From Pseudomonadota bacterium (GTDB taxonomy: Bacteria > Pseudomonadota > Gammaproteobacteria > Burkholderiales > Rhodocyclaceae): a DNA stretch of 47,614 nucleotides. Below the pieces are notes generated by a model that was not told where the DNA came from, did not search any database, and saw nothing but the letters and a program-made list of their open reading frames with translations. Of this stretch, positions 8,041-16,390 are shown piece after piece. Position 1 is the first letter of the stretch; every line of letters starts with the position of its first letter. Made by a program: the position numbers and the translations under genes. Where the stretch lies: positions 1 to 47,614 of the forward strand of contig JAGTRT010000024.1 in assembly GCA_018261895.1 (NCBI GenBank), read 5' to 3'.

Positions 8041-9222
8041 TCAGGTTGCCACGGTCAACGCGATTTTTTGCCCAAATTTGAAATCCGTGATTTCGCGGTA
8101 GCGTCTGGCCAGACGCTCGGCCATGGCGACATCGCTCCACTCGTGAGCGTAGATGGGTGCCTCGTCGCGCAGATGCTGCCAACTGGCCGGATGTTTCAGG
8201 ATCTGGCCCAGCGTTTCACCAAATGCCTTGGGATCGTTCGGCGGCGAAAATGCGCCGCGACCGGGCGACAGGATGTCCACCGTGCCCATCTCGGCCAGCG
8301 CGACAACCGGCACGCCGGCCGCCATGGCTTCGAGCAGGACGAGGCCCTGCGTTTCCGTACGCGAGGCGAAGACGAAGACGTCGGCCGCCGCGTAGCAATC
8401 GGGCAGCGCCTGCTGGCGGTCGAGATAGCCGATAAAACGGACCGACTCGCGCAAATCCAGCGCGGAGGCCTGCGCCTTGAGATCGACCATGGCCGGCCCC
8501 TCGCCGGCGATGACGAGGAGCACGTCGGGACGGATCCGGCGGGCATGGACCAGGGCGTCGAGCAGGAAACCGATGTTCTTTTCGTGCGCAACCCGGCCGA
8601 CGAAGAGCGCCATCGGTCGCGATTCGCCGATGCCGAAATCGCGCCGGAAGCGCGCCCCGTTGCCCTGGGCGAATTGCGCCATCGGAATGCCGGTCGGCAG
8701 CACGTGCATGGGCGACGAGACGCCATAGGATTCGAGCCGGTCGCGCATGGCGGTCGACGGCACGATGACGGCGTCGAGCTGGTTGCACTGGCGTCGGGAA
8801 AACGCCCGCGCCTGGCCACGCAGCCAGCTGGCAGGAATGAGCCGGGCGTAGTGCTGCAGGTATTCCTCGAACAGCGTGTGATAGGTCGCCACCACCGGCA
8901 GGCCTAGGCGGCGCGCTGCCTTGAGCCCGGCGTAGTGGGCGACAAAGGGCGTCTGGACGTGGATCAGGTCGCAGTCCCGCGCCGCCTCGAGCACCGCCCG
9001 GTGCATGGCGCGCCAGCCGACCAGCCGGTCCTCGCGGTCGCCCGGCACGGGGCGGCCTTCGACGCGGACGATCCCCGGCTCATCCGGCTCGTCGCCATAG
9101 CGCGGCACGATGAGGCGAACCTCGACGCCCTGCGCCGCCAGCGTCCGGCGAAAGGTCTCGATCGACGTCGACACGCCGTTGACCCGCGGAAAGTACACAT
9201 CGGACACCATCAGGACACGCAT
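8041..9222 (-). CDS. GT4-family glycosyltransferase
   Basis: 393 residues. The N-terminal acceptor domain opens MRVLMVSDVYFPRVNGVSTS and contains LIHVQTPFVAHYAG. The donor domain has FVGRVAHEKNIGFLLDAL and the E-X7-E motif ETQGLVLLE. Proteins of this kind transfer a hexose from a nucleotide sugar onto lipid or polysaccharide acceptors at the cytoplasmic membrane. It follows the LpxH-like gene with no spacer (stop at 9223), so the pair is an operon. The last residues, ITDFKFGQKIALTVAT, are encoded by dispersed repeat R2 and are probably not part of the ancestral protein. Confidence 0.87.
   Translation of the reverse strand: MRVLMVSDVYFPRVNGVSTSIETFRRTLAAQGVEVRLIVPRYGDEPDEPGIVRVEGRPVPGDREDRLVGWRAMHRAVLEAARDCDLIHVQTPFVAHYAGLKAARRLGLPVVATYHTLFEEYLQHYARLIPASWLRGQARAFSRRQCNQLDAVIVPSTAMRDRLESYGVSSPMHVLPTGIPMAQFAQGNGARFRRDFGIGESRPMALFVGRVAHEKNIGFLLDALVHARRIRPDVLLVIAGEGPAMVDLKAQASALDLRESVRFIGYLDRQQALPDCYAAADVFVFASRTETQGLVLLEAMAAGVPVVALAEMGTVDILSPGRGAFSPPNDPKAFGETLGQILKHPASWQHLRDEAPIYAHEWSDVAMAERLARRYREITDFKFGQKIALTVAT
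8051..8085 (-). repeat. dispersed bipartite repeat, copy R2
   Basis: The minus strand reads GATTTCAAATTTGGGC, then AAAAAAT, then CGCGTTGACCGT: constant spacing, with a CCGG to CGCG change in the second half. It lies inside the 3' end of the GT4 gene (8041-9222) and encodes its last dozen or so residues. Confidence 0.8.
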
Positions 9223-10008
9223 TCAAGCCTCCACGGTTTCAGCCACCGGCGCCGCCAGCATGGCCAGCGGCTTTTGTTCATTCCAGGTCACCAATTCCAG
9301 ACGGCCGTCGAAATGCTCGACGATGGCCGTGCAGGAATCGACCCAGTCGCCGCAATTGACGTAGGTCAGGCCATCGATCTCGCGGATCGTCGCCCAGTGG
9401 ATGTGGCCGCAGATCACGCCATCGAGCCCGCGCTCGCGGGCGTGATGAACGGCCGACTCTTCGAAATCGAAAATGAAATTCAGCGCCGTCTTGACCTTGC
9501 GCTTGGCGTAGCCGGCCAGCGACCAGTAGCCGGAAATCCCCAGCTTGCGCCGGCCCCATGAGAGCAGCGTGTTGAGGCGGACGAGCAGCTCGTAGGCCTT
9601 GTCGCCGAGCACCGCCACCCATCGATGGTGGCGCGTCACCTGGTCGAACTGGTCGCCATGGATAAGCAGGAAGCGCCGGCCATCCGCCATCTCATGCACC
9701 ACCTCGTCGGCCACCTCGACCTCACCGAAAACCACGCCGCAATAATCGCGCAGCGCCTCGTCGTGATTGCCGGGAATGAACACCACGCGCTCGCCATGCC
9801 GCGCCCGGCGCAGGAGTTTCTGAACCACCGTGTTCTGCGCCTGCGTCCAGCAGATACCCCGGCTCATCGCCCAGAAATCGACGATGTCGCCGATCAGGTA
9901 GGTCTGTTCGGCCGGATGATCGCGCAGGAAATCGAGGAGCCGATCCGCCTGGCACGCCCGCGTGCCGAGATGGATATCGGAGAGAAAAACGCTTCTGACC
10001 TTAGGCAT
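9223..10008 (-). CDS. LpxH-like calcineurin-type phosphoesterase
   Basis: 261 residues of the calcineurin-like metallophosphoesterase fold, closest in style to UDP-2,3-diacylglucosamine diphosphatase family proteins. Metal-binding motifs appear in order: FLSDIHLGTR (DxH), YLIGDIVDFW (GDxxD-like), FIPGNHDEALR (GNHD), LIHGDQFD and ICGHIHWA (GHxH). Several LpxH-related subfamilies exist, including ones linked to a neighbouring GT4 gene as here, so the substrate could be lipid A precursor or another lipid pyrophosphate. Its stop abuts the GT4 start. Confidence 0.83.
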   Translation of the reverse strand: MPKVRSVFLSDIHLGTRACQADRLLDFLRDHPAEQTYLIGDIVDFWAMSRGICWTQAQNTVVQKLLRRARHGERVVFIPGNHDEALRDYCGVVFGEVEVADEVVHEMADGRRFLLIHGDQFDQVTRHHRWVAVLGDKAYELLVRLNTLLSWGRRKLGISGYWSLAGYAKRKVKTALNFIFDFEESAVHHARERGLDGVICGHIHWATIREIDGLTYVNCGDWVDSCTAIVEHFDGRLELVTWNEQKPLAMLAAPVAETVEA

Positions 10009-10372
10009 GGCCGCACGATACGGCCCCCCCGTGACCCGGAAGTTACGCCTTCGTTAAGGTTTTGTTGCGAGCGGGAGGGAATCACGCCTGAAGTACGCAG
10101 ACGAAACCATTAAGTAAGCTGTCCAACTCAAGTCGAACAGCAGCTGTGTGCCCTCAAGATCCATTCGGGCGTGGCTTCACATCGGCAGCAAAGTAGTGGG
10201 AACAGACTTCCATGCGCCGGTATAGACAAAGGGAGTTGGCCGTTCAAATTGCGATTTGCGTCGGATTTTCTTACAGATTGCCATGACTACTGAACGCAAT
10301 TAATTGATTTCAATATGTGGTTCAGTTATTGCTAATGAGCCCTTTAAAGCACCTAAATATTGGAACTACATC
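10009..10372. other. 364-base intergenic region, less GC-rich than the surroundings
   Basis: It separates the minus-strand LpxH-like gene from the plus-strand PEP-CTERM gene, so it should hold two divergent promoters. The right half is AT-rich. I see no convincing ORF, tRNA or hairpin. A sigma-54-like GG...GC pair near 10238-10252 has an 11-base rather than a 10-base interval, so I do not call it. Confidence 0.6.
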
Positions 10373-10954
10373 ATGAACATCACAAAGCTAACGATTGCTC
10401 TTGCTACAGTAATTTTGTCCGCTCTTCCTCAGGTGACACACGCCAGCCTAGTCGGCGACACAGTGTCGTGTACCGCTTCTTCCACTACTCCTAATCAACC
10501 TCCCTTGGTATGCGGCCCTAGTTCAGCAACTGTGGCGACTGGTGTCGAGTTCATCTTGTCAGAAGCAAATGGCCCTAATCTGCTTGACATCAATTTTGGC
10601 GCGTCTTCAGTTGTATTTACCACGACCGACCTCACTGTTTTCTTCCCCGGGGACAAGGTGACTTTCACCAGCCTGGATGACGCACTGAACCCGGCGAGAG
10701 TGATTGCTGCGGTTAGTTTGAGCGGCGTTAGCGACGTGACTGATCTGACAAATGCGGACCTATCTTTCACCGATCACTCCCTCACGATAGATTTCGGCTT
10801 AGTACAGTTCTTGAATGCCAATTCAACAGCAACCATTGATCTAACATTTCGCGATACGACAACACAAGTCCCAGAACCAGCAAGCATTGCTTTGCTGGGT
10901 ATCGCCATGGTCGGACTCGGCTTCTCTCGCCGAAAGTCAAAGCAAAGCGAGTAA
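10373..10954 (+). CDS. PEP-CTERM sorting-domain protein
   Basis: 193 residues from ATG 10373; upstream in-frame residues look non-coding. The N-terminal signal peptide is LTIALATVILSALPQVTHAS. The mature part is Ser/Thr/Asp-rich, with two Cys (TVSCTASS and LVCGPSSA). The C-terminus is a textbook PEP-CTERM tripartite signal: VPEPAS, then the helix IALLGIAMVGLGF, then SRRK. Such proteins are exported, held by the tail and processed by exosortase (EpsH/XrtA), and are linked to exopolysaccharide production. No exosortase is in the window. Base composition is visibly less GC-rich than its neighbours, hinting at acquisition or relaxed composition. Confidence 0.9.
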   Translation: MNITKLTIALATVILSALPQVTHASLVGDTVSCTASSTTPNQPPLVCGPSSATVATGVEFILSEANGPNLLDINFGASSVVFTTTDLTVFFPGDKVTFTSLDDALNPARVIAAVSLSGVSDVTDLTNADLSFTDHSLTIDFGLVQFLNANSTATIDLTFRDTTTQVPEPASIALLGIAMVGLGFSRRKSKQSE

Positions 10955-10971
10955 TTGCATTGAAAAAATGC

Positions 10972-10994
10972 AGGGGGCTTAGTCCCCCTTTTTT
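10972..10994 (+). terminator. rho-independent terminator after the PEP-CTERM gene
   Basis: Stem AGGGGG and CCCCCT around CTTAGT, followed by a run of six T. It lies 17 bases after the stop codon. Confidence 0.9.
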
Positions 10995-11146
10995 CATTCT
11001 GCGAGGATGGCTATTCCCAGTCTTTTGTTGCCTTAGCCCATGAAAACCTCGCGGGCAGATCATGACCGATCTCAGCCCAATAACGTTTGAATATTGGCTC
11101 ACGCGATATTACGTAACCGCTTTGCGTTAATGCCCCACTATTAAAA

Positions 11147-11183
11147 ATTTTGATTTTGGGCATTTTTTCCGGTTGGCCGTGAG
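11147..11183 (+). repeat. dispersed bipartite repeat, copy R3
   Basis: Reads ATTTTGATTTTGGGC, then ATTTTTT, then CCGGTTGGCCGTGAG. It lies between the terminator of the PEP-CTERM gene and the stop of the convergent Sel1 gene; the rest of 10995-11209 shows no gene. Confidence 0.85.
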
Positions 11184-11209
11184 AGGCCTACCTCCGCCCA
11201 TAAAGCGGG

Positions 11210-11932
11210 CTATTTCGGGCGGACGACGACCGATGCCGGCGCTGTTGGCAATGACAGTTCGCGCGCTACCTTGAGCGGTTCTTCGCCCATCGTCCGGATC
11301 AGGGCCTCGCGTTCGAGCAGGGCACCGGTGTGTTTGGCTTCGGCGGCCCGGCTGAGCCAGACGTAGGCACGCGCTGAATCCTGGGCCAGACCAACGCCAT
11401 CGCGGTAAAAGCGGCCGAGTTCGAGCATCGCTTCGGCATTTCCCGTCGCCGCCGCCAATTGCACCCATTTGGCGGCCTGTTCGACGTCCTTCGGACGATT
11501 GTTCCCTTTCGCCAGATCCCGCCCGAGCTGCAGCATCGCATCGGCATCGCCGCCCTCGGCGGCTTCTTCCTGCTTGCGGGCAGCCATTGCCGCGACATCG
11601 GCCGGACGGACGTCAGCGCTTTGGGCCGCATGTTGGCTCTTCGCCTCGACGCTGCCGTCGAGCCAGAGATCGACGGCGAGCGATATCCCCAAACCCAGCA
11701 TTACGCCAGCCATGCCGTTGATCAGGAAGCGCTCAAACGACGCGCTGCTGCGGACGGTGAAGCGTTGCGAGCAGTCGTTGCAGCGATAGGGACGCGTGCC
11801 GTAGGCGCAGCGTTTTTCCTCCTTCGACAGCCAGCGCGATGGGCGGCAAGCGATGCCCTTGCATGTCGGACAGATCACGCCGGCCCCGAGCAGGCGGGCG
11901 ATATCGGCGAATTTCAGGACAGATGGCGGCAT
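11210..11932 (-). CDS. zinc-ribbon membrane protein with Sel1-type repeats
   Basis: 240 residues. The N-terminus has a treble-clef or ribbon-like Cys pattern: CPTC at 21-24, C29, C42 and CNDC at 51-54. One membrane helix follows at about 70-90 (INGMAGVMLGLGISLAVDLW). The C-terminal half holds Sel1-like (TPR-related) repeats, for example DADAMLQLGRDLAKGNN and NAEAMLELGRFYRDGVG. The likely topology is a cytoplasmic metal-binding head with Sel1 repeats across the membrane, but orientation cannot be fixed. Function is unknown; Sel1 repeats usually serve as protein-interaction surfaces. Confidence 0.72.
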   Translation of the reverse strand: MPPSVLKFADIARLLGAGVICPTCKGIACRPSRWLSKEEKRCAYGTRPYRCNDCSQRFTVRSSASFERFLINGMAGVMLGLGISLAVDLWLDGSVEAKSQHAAQSADVRPADVAAMAARKQEEAAEGGDADAMLQLGRDLAKGNNRPKDVEQAAKWVQLAAATGNAEAMLELGRFYRDGVGLAQDSARAYVWLSRAAEAKHTGALLEREALIRTMGEEPLKVARELSLPTAPASVVVRPK

Positions 11933-12040
11933 GGCTGGGGGTGAGCCGACGGGTCGTTACAGACAACGGCAAAGGACATGGCATCAGTTCCCTGTCGAAC
12001 CCATCGACCAAGGTCGAATTTGCTGGAATGTCAGACAGTA

Positions 12041-12065
12041 CGAATATTTGCCCAAAATTGCAATT
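12041..12065 (-). repeat. dispersed bipartite repeat, partial copy R4
   Basis: Only the first half is recognisable (minus strand ATTGCAATTTTGGGC plus an A/T spacer). The CCGGTTGACCG half is missing or too diverged. It is intergenic, between the Sel1 gene and the PAP2 gene. Confidence 0.55.
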
Positions 12066-12120
12066 GGCATATAAAGGCCATTGACTCGAGAGGCGCCTGG
12101 ACGCCATCCCGAATGCGGCC

Positions 12121-12957
12121 TCAGCTCGTGCTGTCTTTCCCGAGCAGACCTGCCAGCGGCCGGTTCGCAGCCTGCCAGCCATCGCGCAGCAGGGGCCGCA
12201 GATAGACTACGACGAATCCGCCCAGCCCCCACAGGCAGGCGACAATCCGCCACGGCAGGGTGTCCGGATAGCCCTGCCCGTCGAAGGGCAGCGTGGCGAC
12301 GGCGATCACGGCGATGGCGATCAGCGTCCAGTGGCCGCGGATGCCGAGGCCCCAGCGGAAACGCTGGCTCAGACGCAGGCCCAGCCAGCCGCCTGCGACG
12401 CCGATCACGCCGCCGGCCAGCACATCGACCGGCCAGTGGGCGCCGACGGCGATGCGCGAAAACGCGGCCAGCGTGGCGATGAAGACGATAGGCAGCGCCC
12501 GCCACCAGCCAAGCAGGGCGATCCAGGCGACGACGAAGGAAAATGCCGAGACGGTGTGGCCGGACGGGAAGCTGTGCGAGGTCAGGCGCGCACCGATAAT
12601 GGTGATCTGGCTCGCATCGAGCACCACGGCCGGACGCGGCATGGGCAGCCAGACCTTGAGGCCGCGGCTCATGGCGCCGGCGATCAGCGCGCCGAGCAGG
12701 AGTGCCCAGAAGACGCGCGGATAGCGCAGGCAGAAGGGCAGCATCAAGGCCATCTGCACCCGGCCGTCGCCCAGCGTCGTCAGGCATTCCCACAGCCAGC
12801 CGGGCAACACGGTGCTGGCCGCCTGCGCGGCAATGAAGCCGCCGTGCCAGTCGCCGCTCAGAGCAAGCACAGCAAGGCCCAGTGCGAAGAGAAGGGCGAA
12901 ACCGATGATGGACGCGTCAAAATGCGGCTTTCCCGCGTACAAGCCTTGATCGTTCAA
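12121..12957 (-). CDS. PAP2-family phosphatase (lipid phosphatase)
   Basis: 278 residues from a TTG at 12957 that has GAGG eight bases upstream; an in-frame ATG at 13041 gives 306 residues, but the extra part lies in a repeat-like region. It is a polytopic membrane phosphatase with all three PAP2 motifs: KVWLPMPRP, SFPSGH and SRIAVGAHWPVDVLAG. Family members dephosphorylate phosphatidate or undecaprenyl pyrophosphate on the periplasmic face. It lies next to an ArnT-like transferase on the same strand, consistent with envelope lipid modification. The 5' end overlaps the left arm of the inverted-repeat element at 12943-13199. Confidence 0.82.
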   Translation of the reverse strand: MNDQGLYAGKPHFDASIIGFALLFALGLAVLALSGDWHGGFIAAQAASTVLPGWLWECLTTLGDGRVQMALMLPFCLRYPRVFWALLLGALIAGAMSRGLKVWLPMPRPAVVLDASQITIIGARLTSHSFPSGHTVSAFSFVVAWIALLGWWRALPIVFIATLAAFSRIAVGAHWPVDVLAGGVIGVAGGWLGLRLSQRFRWGLGIRGHWTLIAIAVIAVATLPFDGQGYPDTLPWRIVACLWGLGGFVVVYLRPLLRDGWQAANRPLAGLLGKDSTS

Positions 12958-13199
12958 CCTGGAAACCTCAGTTGGACGCGGTTGATGGCGCGTTTGGGCG
13001 GGATGGCTGGCGCGAAGCGACGACGCGGCAGGCTCATGCATGTAAGGAGAAGCGACAAAGCCAGACGCCCGACCAGACGTGCCAGCGGCCGCGTAGCGCA
13101 GTCACCTCTTGGGTGAGTCGCCTCGAAAGCACAAAGGCCTGTATTCATGGGACTGAACAGAGATGGAGAGCGGTCAACTGCGGTTTCCAGGTTCAAGGC
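12943..13199. mobile_element. MITE-like element 1 with terminal inverted repeats
   Basis: The left arm 12943-12975 (CAACCTGGAAACCTCAGTTG core) and right arm 13174-13199 (CAACTGCGGTTTCCAGGTT core) are inverted copies with one mismatch in the 20-base core and an indel outside it. The interior of about 200 bases has no credible ORF. The right arm covers the arnT-like stop codon; the left arm covers the likely PAP2 start. It shares the core CAACTGCGGTTTC with element 2 at 14825-14980. Confidence 0.5.
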
Positions 13200-14824
13200 T
13201 TTTCCTCGCGGTCGACGCGAGCCAGCGTGACGAAGCTGCGCTGATAGACGTCGCGCAGCACCAGCCCCGGCGCCAGCAGCGCCTGCACTTCGTGCTTGCG
13301 GTCGGTGCGGGTGAAGACGAGCTGGCCGGCTTCCGGCACGCGGGTTGGCGTCGCCGCCTGCCGATAGACGCTGAAACTGGGCATGATGATGCGCCAGGCG
13401 ACGACCGGCAGCCCGCTGTCCTTGGCCACCTGTGCCGCTTCGCGTACCGGGCCCTGGGTGACACTGATGGCGCGCGGCGCGACGATGGTCGCGACGACCA
13501 GCGCCTGGAGCAGGCCGGCGACGATCAGCCCTTGCCAGACCGGCAAACGGCGCCAGAAAGCCAGGCCGATCATGGCGACGGCGATCAGCGGCAACAGCCA
13601 GCGTGCCTCATCGGAAAAAGCCACCACCATGCCGTCGAGCAACATTTTCTCGAACGGCCGGTTGGCCTTGCCGGCCGCGAACACCAGCACCTCGGGCAGG
13701 ACGGCGAGGAGCAGCGCGAAGAGGATGAGCGGCGCGAAGGCCAGCCAGCGTTTCTCGAATTCAAGGCGGTAGCGGGCGAGCAGGATGAAGAGCGGCGTGC
13801 AGCCGTAGAGCAGGTAATGCGGCAGCTGCGTGCCGGAAAACGAGAAGAAGACGAAGACGACGACGAACCAGATGACGAGGAAGCGTTCGAGCAGGGCGTC
13901 GTCATCGGAGAGCCTCATCTGCCCGGCAACCTTGCCGGCGATGGCCATCAGCCAGCCGGTAAACGGCAGCACGACGAAGGGCAGGACGGCGAGGTAGTAC
14001 CACCAGCGCCCGCCGTGGCCCTCGAAGGTGTCGGCATAGCGGTTGATGTTGTGCTTGAGGTAGAAGCCGCGGAAGAAGGCGTCGCCCTGGTCGAGATAGA
14101 CGGCGACGTGCCAGGGCACGACGATGGCCAGAAAGAGCAGCCAGCCGGGCCAGAAAAACACGGCTTTCAGCCAGTCGCGCCAGCTGCCGGCCGAGACGAA
14201 AAACAGGGCGCTGATGAGGAGCGGGAAAAAGACGGCGACCGGCCCCTTGGCGAGGAAGCCGAAACCGAGCGCGGCGTAGATGCCGAACAGCAGCCTGCGC
14301 GTCTGCGCCGCCGGCTTGCCGAGGCGCGCCGCGCAGAAATAGTCGTAGATGCCGAACATGGCCAGCGCGATGAGCAGGTTGAGCAGCGCATCGGCAATCG
14401 CCGCCTTGGCGATGAAGCCGACGACGAGCGAGAGGGCCATGACCAGCGAGGCGATCTGCGCCGTCATCTGGTTGCCGTGGCGCACACAGAAGCGGAAGAG
14501 CGCGAACACCCAGAGCAGGGCAAAAATGATCGAGGGCAGGCGGAAGCCGATTTCGCTGACGCCGAGCACAGCGACGGAAGCCGCCTGCGCCCAGTAGATG
14601 AGGATGGGCTTGTCGTGCCGCGGCGCATCGTTGAGGGTCGGCGACACGAGGTTGCCACGCGCCATCATTTCGCGCGTCGCTTCGGAAAACGCGCCCTCGT
14701 CCACATCGGTCAGCGGCAGGCTGTAGGCATTCAGGACAAAGGCAAGGAGGAGCGCCAGCAGGAGCCCGAACGGCGACAAAAGGAAGCGTTCGATGGTCAG
14801 CGGCAGGGAGGATCGCGATTGCAT
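13193..14824 (-). CDS. ArnT-like GT39/GT83 glycosyltransferase
   Basis: 543 residues, close to the usual ArnT length of about 550. It is a GT-C polytopic membrane enzyme with a first periplasmic loop containing LTDVDEGAFSEATREMMARG, whose acidic pair is the conserved catalytic site, and a following RHDKPILIYWAQ. About 12 hydrophobic segments are evident. ArnT moves 4-amino-4-deoxy-L-arabinose from undecaprenyl phosphate to lipid A, but relatives transfer other sugars. No arn synthesis genes are in view, so I call the family only. MITE-like elements sit at both ends of the gene. Confidence 0.8.
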   Translation of the reverse strand: MQSRSSLPLTIERFLLSPFGLLLALLLAFVLNAYSLPLTDVDEGAFSEATREMMARGNLVSPTLNDAPRHDKPILIYWAQAASVAVLGVSEIGFRLPSIIFALLWVFALFRFCVRHGNQMTAQIASLVMALSLVVGFIAKAAIADALLNLLIALAMFGIYDYFCAARLGKPAAQTRRLLFGIYAALGFGFLAKGPVAVFFPLLISALFFVSAGSWRDWLKAVFFWPGWLLFLAIVVPWHVAVYLDQGDAFFRGFYLKHNINRYADTFEGHGGRWWYYLAVLPFVVLPFTGWLMAIAGKVAGQMRLSDDDALLERFLVIWFVVVFVFFSFSGTQLPHYLLYGCTPLFILLARYRLEFEKRWLAFAPLILFALLLAVLPEVLVFAAGKANRPFEKMLLDGMVVAFSDEARWLLPLIAVAMIGLAFWRRLPVWQGLIVAGLLQALVVATIVAPRAISVTQGPVREAAQVAKDSGLPVVAWRIIMPSFSVYRQAATPTRVPEAGQLVFTRTDRKHEVQALLAPGLVLRDVYQRSFVTLARVDREEKP

Positions 14825-14980
14825 CGCGGCATTATCCTTGAAACCGCAATTGATCGCCTATCCTCGTGCAATCAACAGCATGTATGCTGGGCTCGCACTT
14901 TCGGCGAAAACATCCGGAGCGCGAACGCGCTACGCCTCTGCAGCCGCGTCCAACTGCGGCTTCAAGGATCTAAGGCCGCG
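14825..14980. mobile_element. MITE-like element 2 with terminal inverted repeats
   Basis: The left arm 14825-14852, read in reverse complement, begins CAATTGCGGTTTCAAGGAT; the right arm 14951-14980 begins CAACTGCGGCTTCAAGGAT. The outer ends also match (GCCGCG). The interior is about 100 bases without a credible ORF. The element begins one base from the arnT-like start codon and ends 40 bases before repeat R5. Confidence 0.5.
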
Positions 14981-15020
14981 CCCCATCCCGGTGCGGGCAA
15001 AGACTCGGCTTGACGATGCT

Positions 15021-15055
15021 ACGGTCGACGCCTAAATTCGGCCAAAATCGAAATC
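15021..15055 (-). repeat. dispersed bipartite repeat, copy R5 (diverged)
   Basis: The minus strand reads GATTTCGATTTTGGCC, then GAATTTA, then GGCGTCGACCGT. Spacing is conserved although both halves carry substitutions. It lies 20 bases upstream of the purT start. Confidence 0.7.
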
Positions 15056-15075
15056 CGCTCACCAGAGGAAACCCC

Positions 15076-16290
15076 ATGCAAATCGGCACCCCGCTCTCCC
15101 CTTCCGCCACCCGCGTCATGCTGCTCGGTGCCGGCGAACTCGGCAAGGAAGTCATCATTGCGCTGCAGCGTCTGGGCGTTGAGGTCATCGCCGTCGACCG
15201 CTACGAGAACGCCCCCGGCCACCAGGTCGCGCATCGCGCCCACGTCATTTCGATGACCGACGGGACTGCGCTGCGCAAACTGGTCGAGCAGGAAAAGCCG
15301 CAGCTCATCGTCCCGGAAATCGAGGCCATCGCCACCGACATGCTGGTCGACATCGAGGCTGCCGGGCTGGCCGAAGTCATCCCGACAGCGCGCGCCGCCA
15401 AGCTGACCATGAACCGCGAAGGCATCCGCCGGCTGGCCGCCGAGGAACTCGGCCTGCCCACCTCGCCGTACAAATTTGCCGATTCGCTGGCCGAATTGCA
15501 GGCTGCCATCGATGGAGCGAATGGTGAAAAAGGCATTGGCTATCCCTGCATCGTCAAGCCGACCATGTCGTCGTCCGGCAAGGGCCAGTCGCTGCTGCGC
15601 GGCCCGGATGATGTGCAGAAGGCGTGGGACTACGCGGCGAGCGGCGGCCGGGTCAATCAGGGGCGCGTCATCGTCGAGGGCTTCATCGACTTCGATTACG
15701 AAATCACCCTGCTCACCGTCCGCGCCCGCAATGCCGCCGGCGAAGTGGTGACTCACTTCTGCGAGCCGATCGGCCACGTGCAGGTGTCGGGCGACTACGT
15801 CGAATCCTGGCAACCGCAGGCCATGACGCCGGCTGCGCTGGCCCGCGCCCAGGAGATTGCCGCGGCGGTCACCGGCAACCTTGGCGGCCGCGGCCTGTTC
15901 GGCGTCGAGCTGTTCGTCAAGGGCGACATGGTGTGGTTCTCGGAAGTCAGCCCGCGACCGCACGATACCGGGCTGGTCACGCTCTGTTCGCAGCGCTTCT
16001 CGGAATTCGAATTGCACGCCCGCGCCATCCTCGGCCTGCCGGTCGACACGGCGCTGCGCGAACCCGGCGCCTCGGCCGTCATCTACGGCGGCATGGAGGA
16101 AAAGGGCATCGCCTTCACCGGCATCGAGGCCGCGCTGGCCGTGCCGCGCACCGACCTGCGCCTGTTCGGCAAGCCGGAATCCTTCACCAAGCGCCGCATG
16201 GGCGTCGCCGTGGCCAATGCCGCGACGACCGACGAAGCGCGCAGCAATGCCAAGCTGGCGGCAAGCAAGGTGAAGCCGATCAAGGTCTGA
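15076..16290 (+). CDS. purT: formate-dependent phosphoribosylglycinamide formyltransferase
   Basis: 404 residues from ATG 15076, preceded by GAGG. PurT is an ATP-grasp enzyme that makes formyl-GAR from GAR, formate and ATP in purine synthesis, without folate. Visible family features are [20 protein letters not shown] at the N-terminus, the ATP-grasp segment [16 protein letters not shown], and the metal/ATP region [20 protein letters not shown] with RPHDTGLVT. Length and motif order match the family exactly. It sits alone between two dispersed repeats, R5 upstream and R6 downstream. Confidence 0.96.
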   Translation: MQIGTPLSPSATRVMLLGAGELGKEVIIALQRLGVEVIAVDRYENAPGHQVAHRAHVISMTDGTALRKLVEQEKPQLIVPEIEAIATDMLVDIEAAGLAEVIPTARAAKLTMNREGIRRLAAEELGLPTSPYKFADSLAELQAAIDGANGEKGIGYPCIVKPTMSSSGKGQSLLRGPDDVQKAWDYAASGGRVNQGRVIVEGFIDFDYEITLLTVRARNAAGEVVTHFCEPIGHVQVSGDYVESWQPQAMTPAALARAQEIAAAVTGNLGGRGLFGVELFVKGDMVWFSEVSPRPHDTGLVTLCSQRFSEFELHARAILGLPVDTALREPGASAVIYGGMEEKGIAFTGIEAALAVPRTDLRLFGKPESFTKRRMGVAVANAATTDEARSNAKLAASKVKPIKV

Positions 16291-16311
16291 CGCCCCGCGT
16301 CGCGTCCCTTT

Positions 16312-16345
16312 GACGGTCAACCGGAAAAAACGGCCAAAATTCAAA
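16312..16345 (-). repeat. dispersed bipartite repeat, copy R6
   Basis: The minus strand reads CTTTGAATTTTGGCC, then GTTTTTT, then CCGGTTGACCGTC. It starts 22 bases after the purT stop, upstream of the bacteriohemerythrin promoter region. Confidence 0.82.
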
Positions 16346-16390
16346 GGCAAGTGTGAAGTAAGTCACGATTGGCCGGGGGATCGGACCCGC

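Noticed and set aside
10236..10254. Possible sigma-54 promoter (TTGGCCG...TTGCG) before the PEP-CTERM gene
   Set aside because: The interval between the GG and GC elements is 11 rather than 10 bases, which normally abolishes recognition.
10782..11102. 106-residue minus-strand frame downstream of the PEP-CTERM gene
   Set aside because: Runs through the terminator hairpin and antisense to the PEP-CTERM coding region; no ribosome site.
13163..15013. 616-residue plus-strand frame over the arnT-like gene
   Set aside because: Low-complexity Glu/Gln/Arg/Asp composition typical of the opposite strand of a membrane-protein gene.
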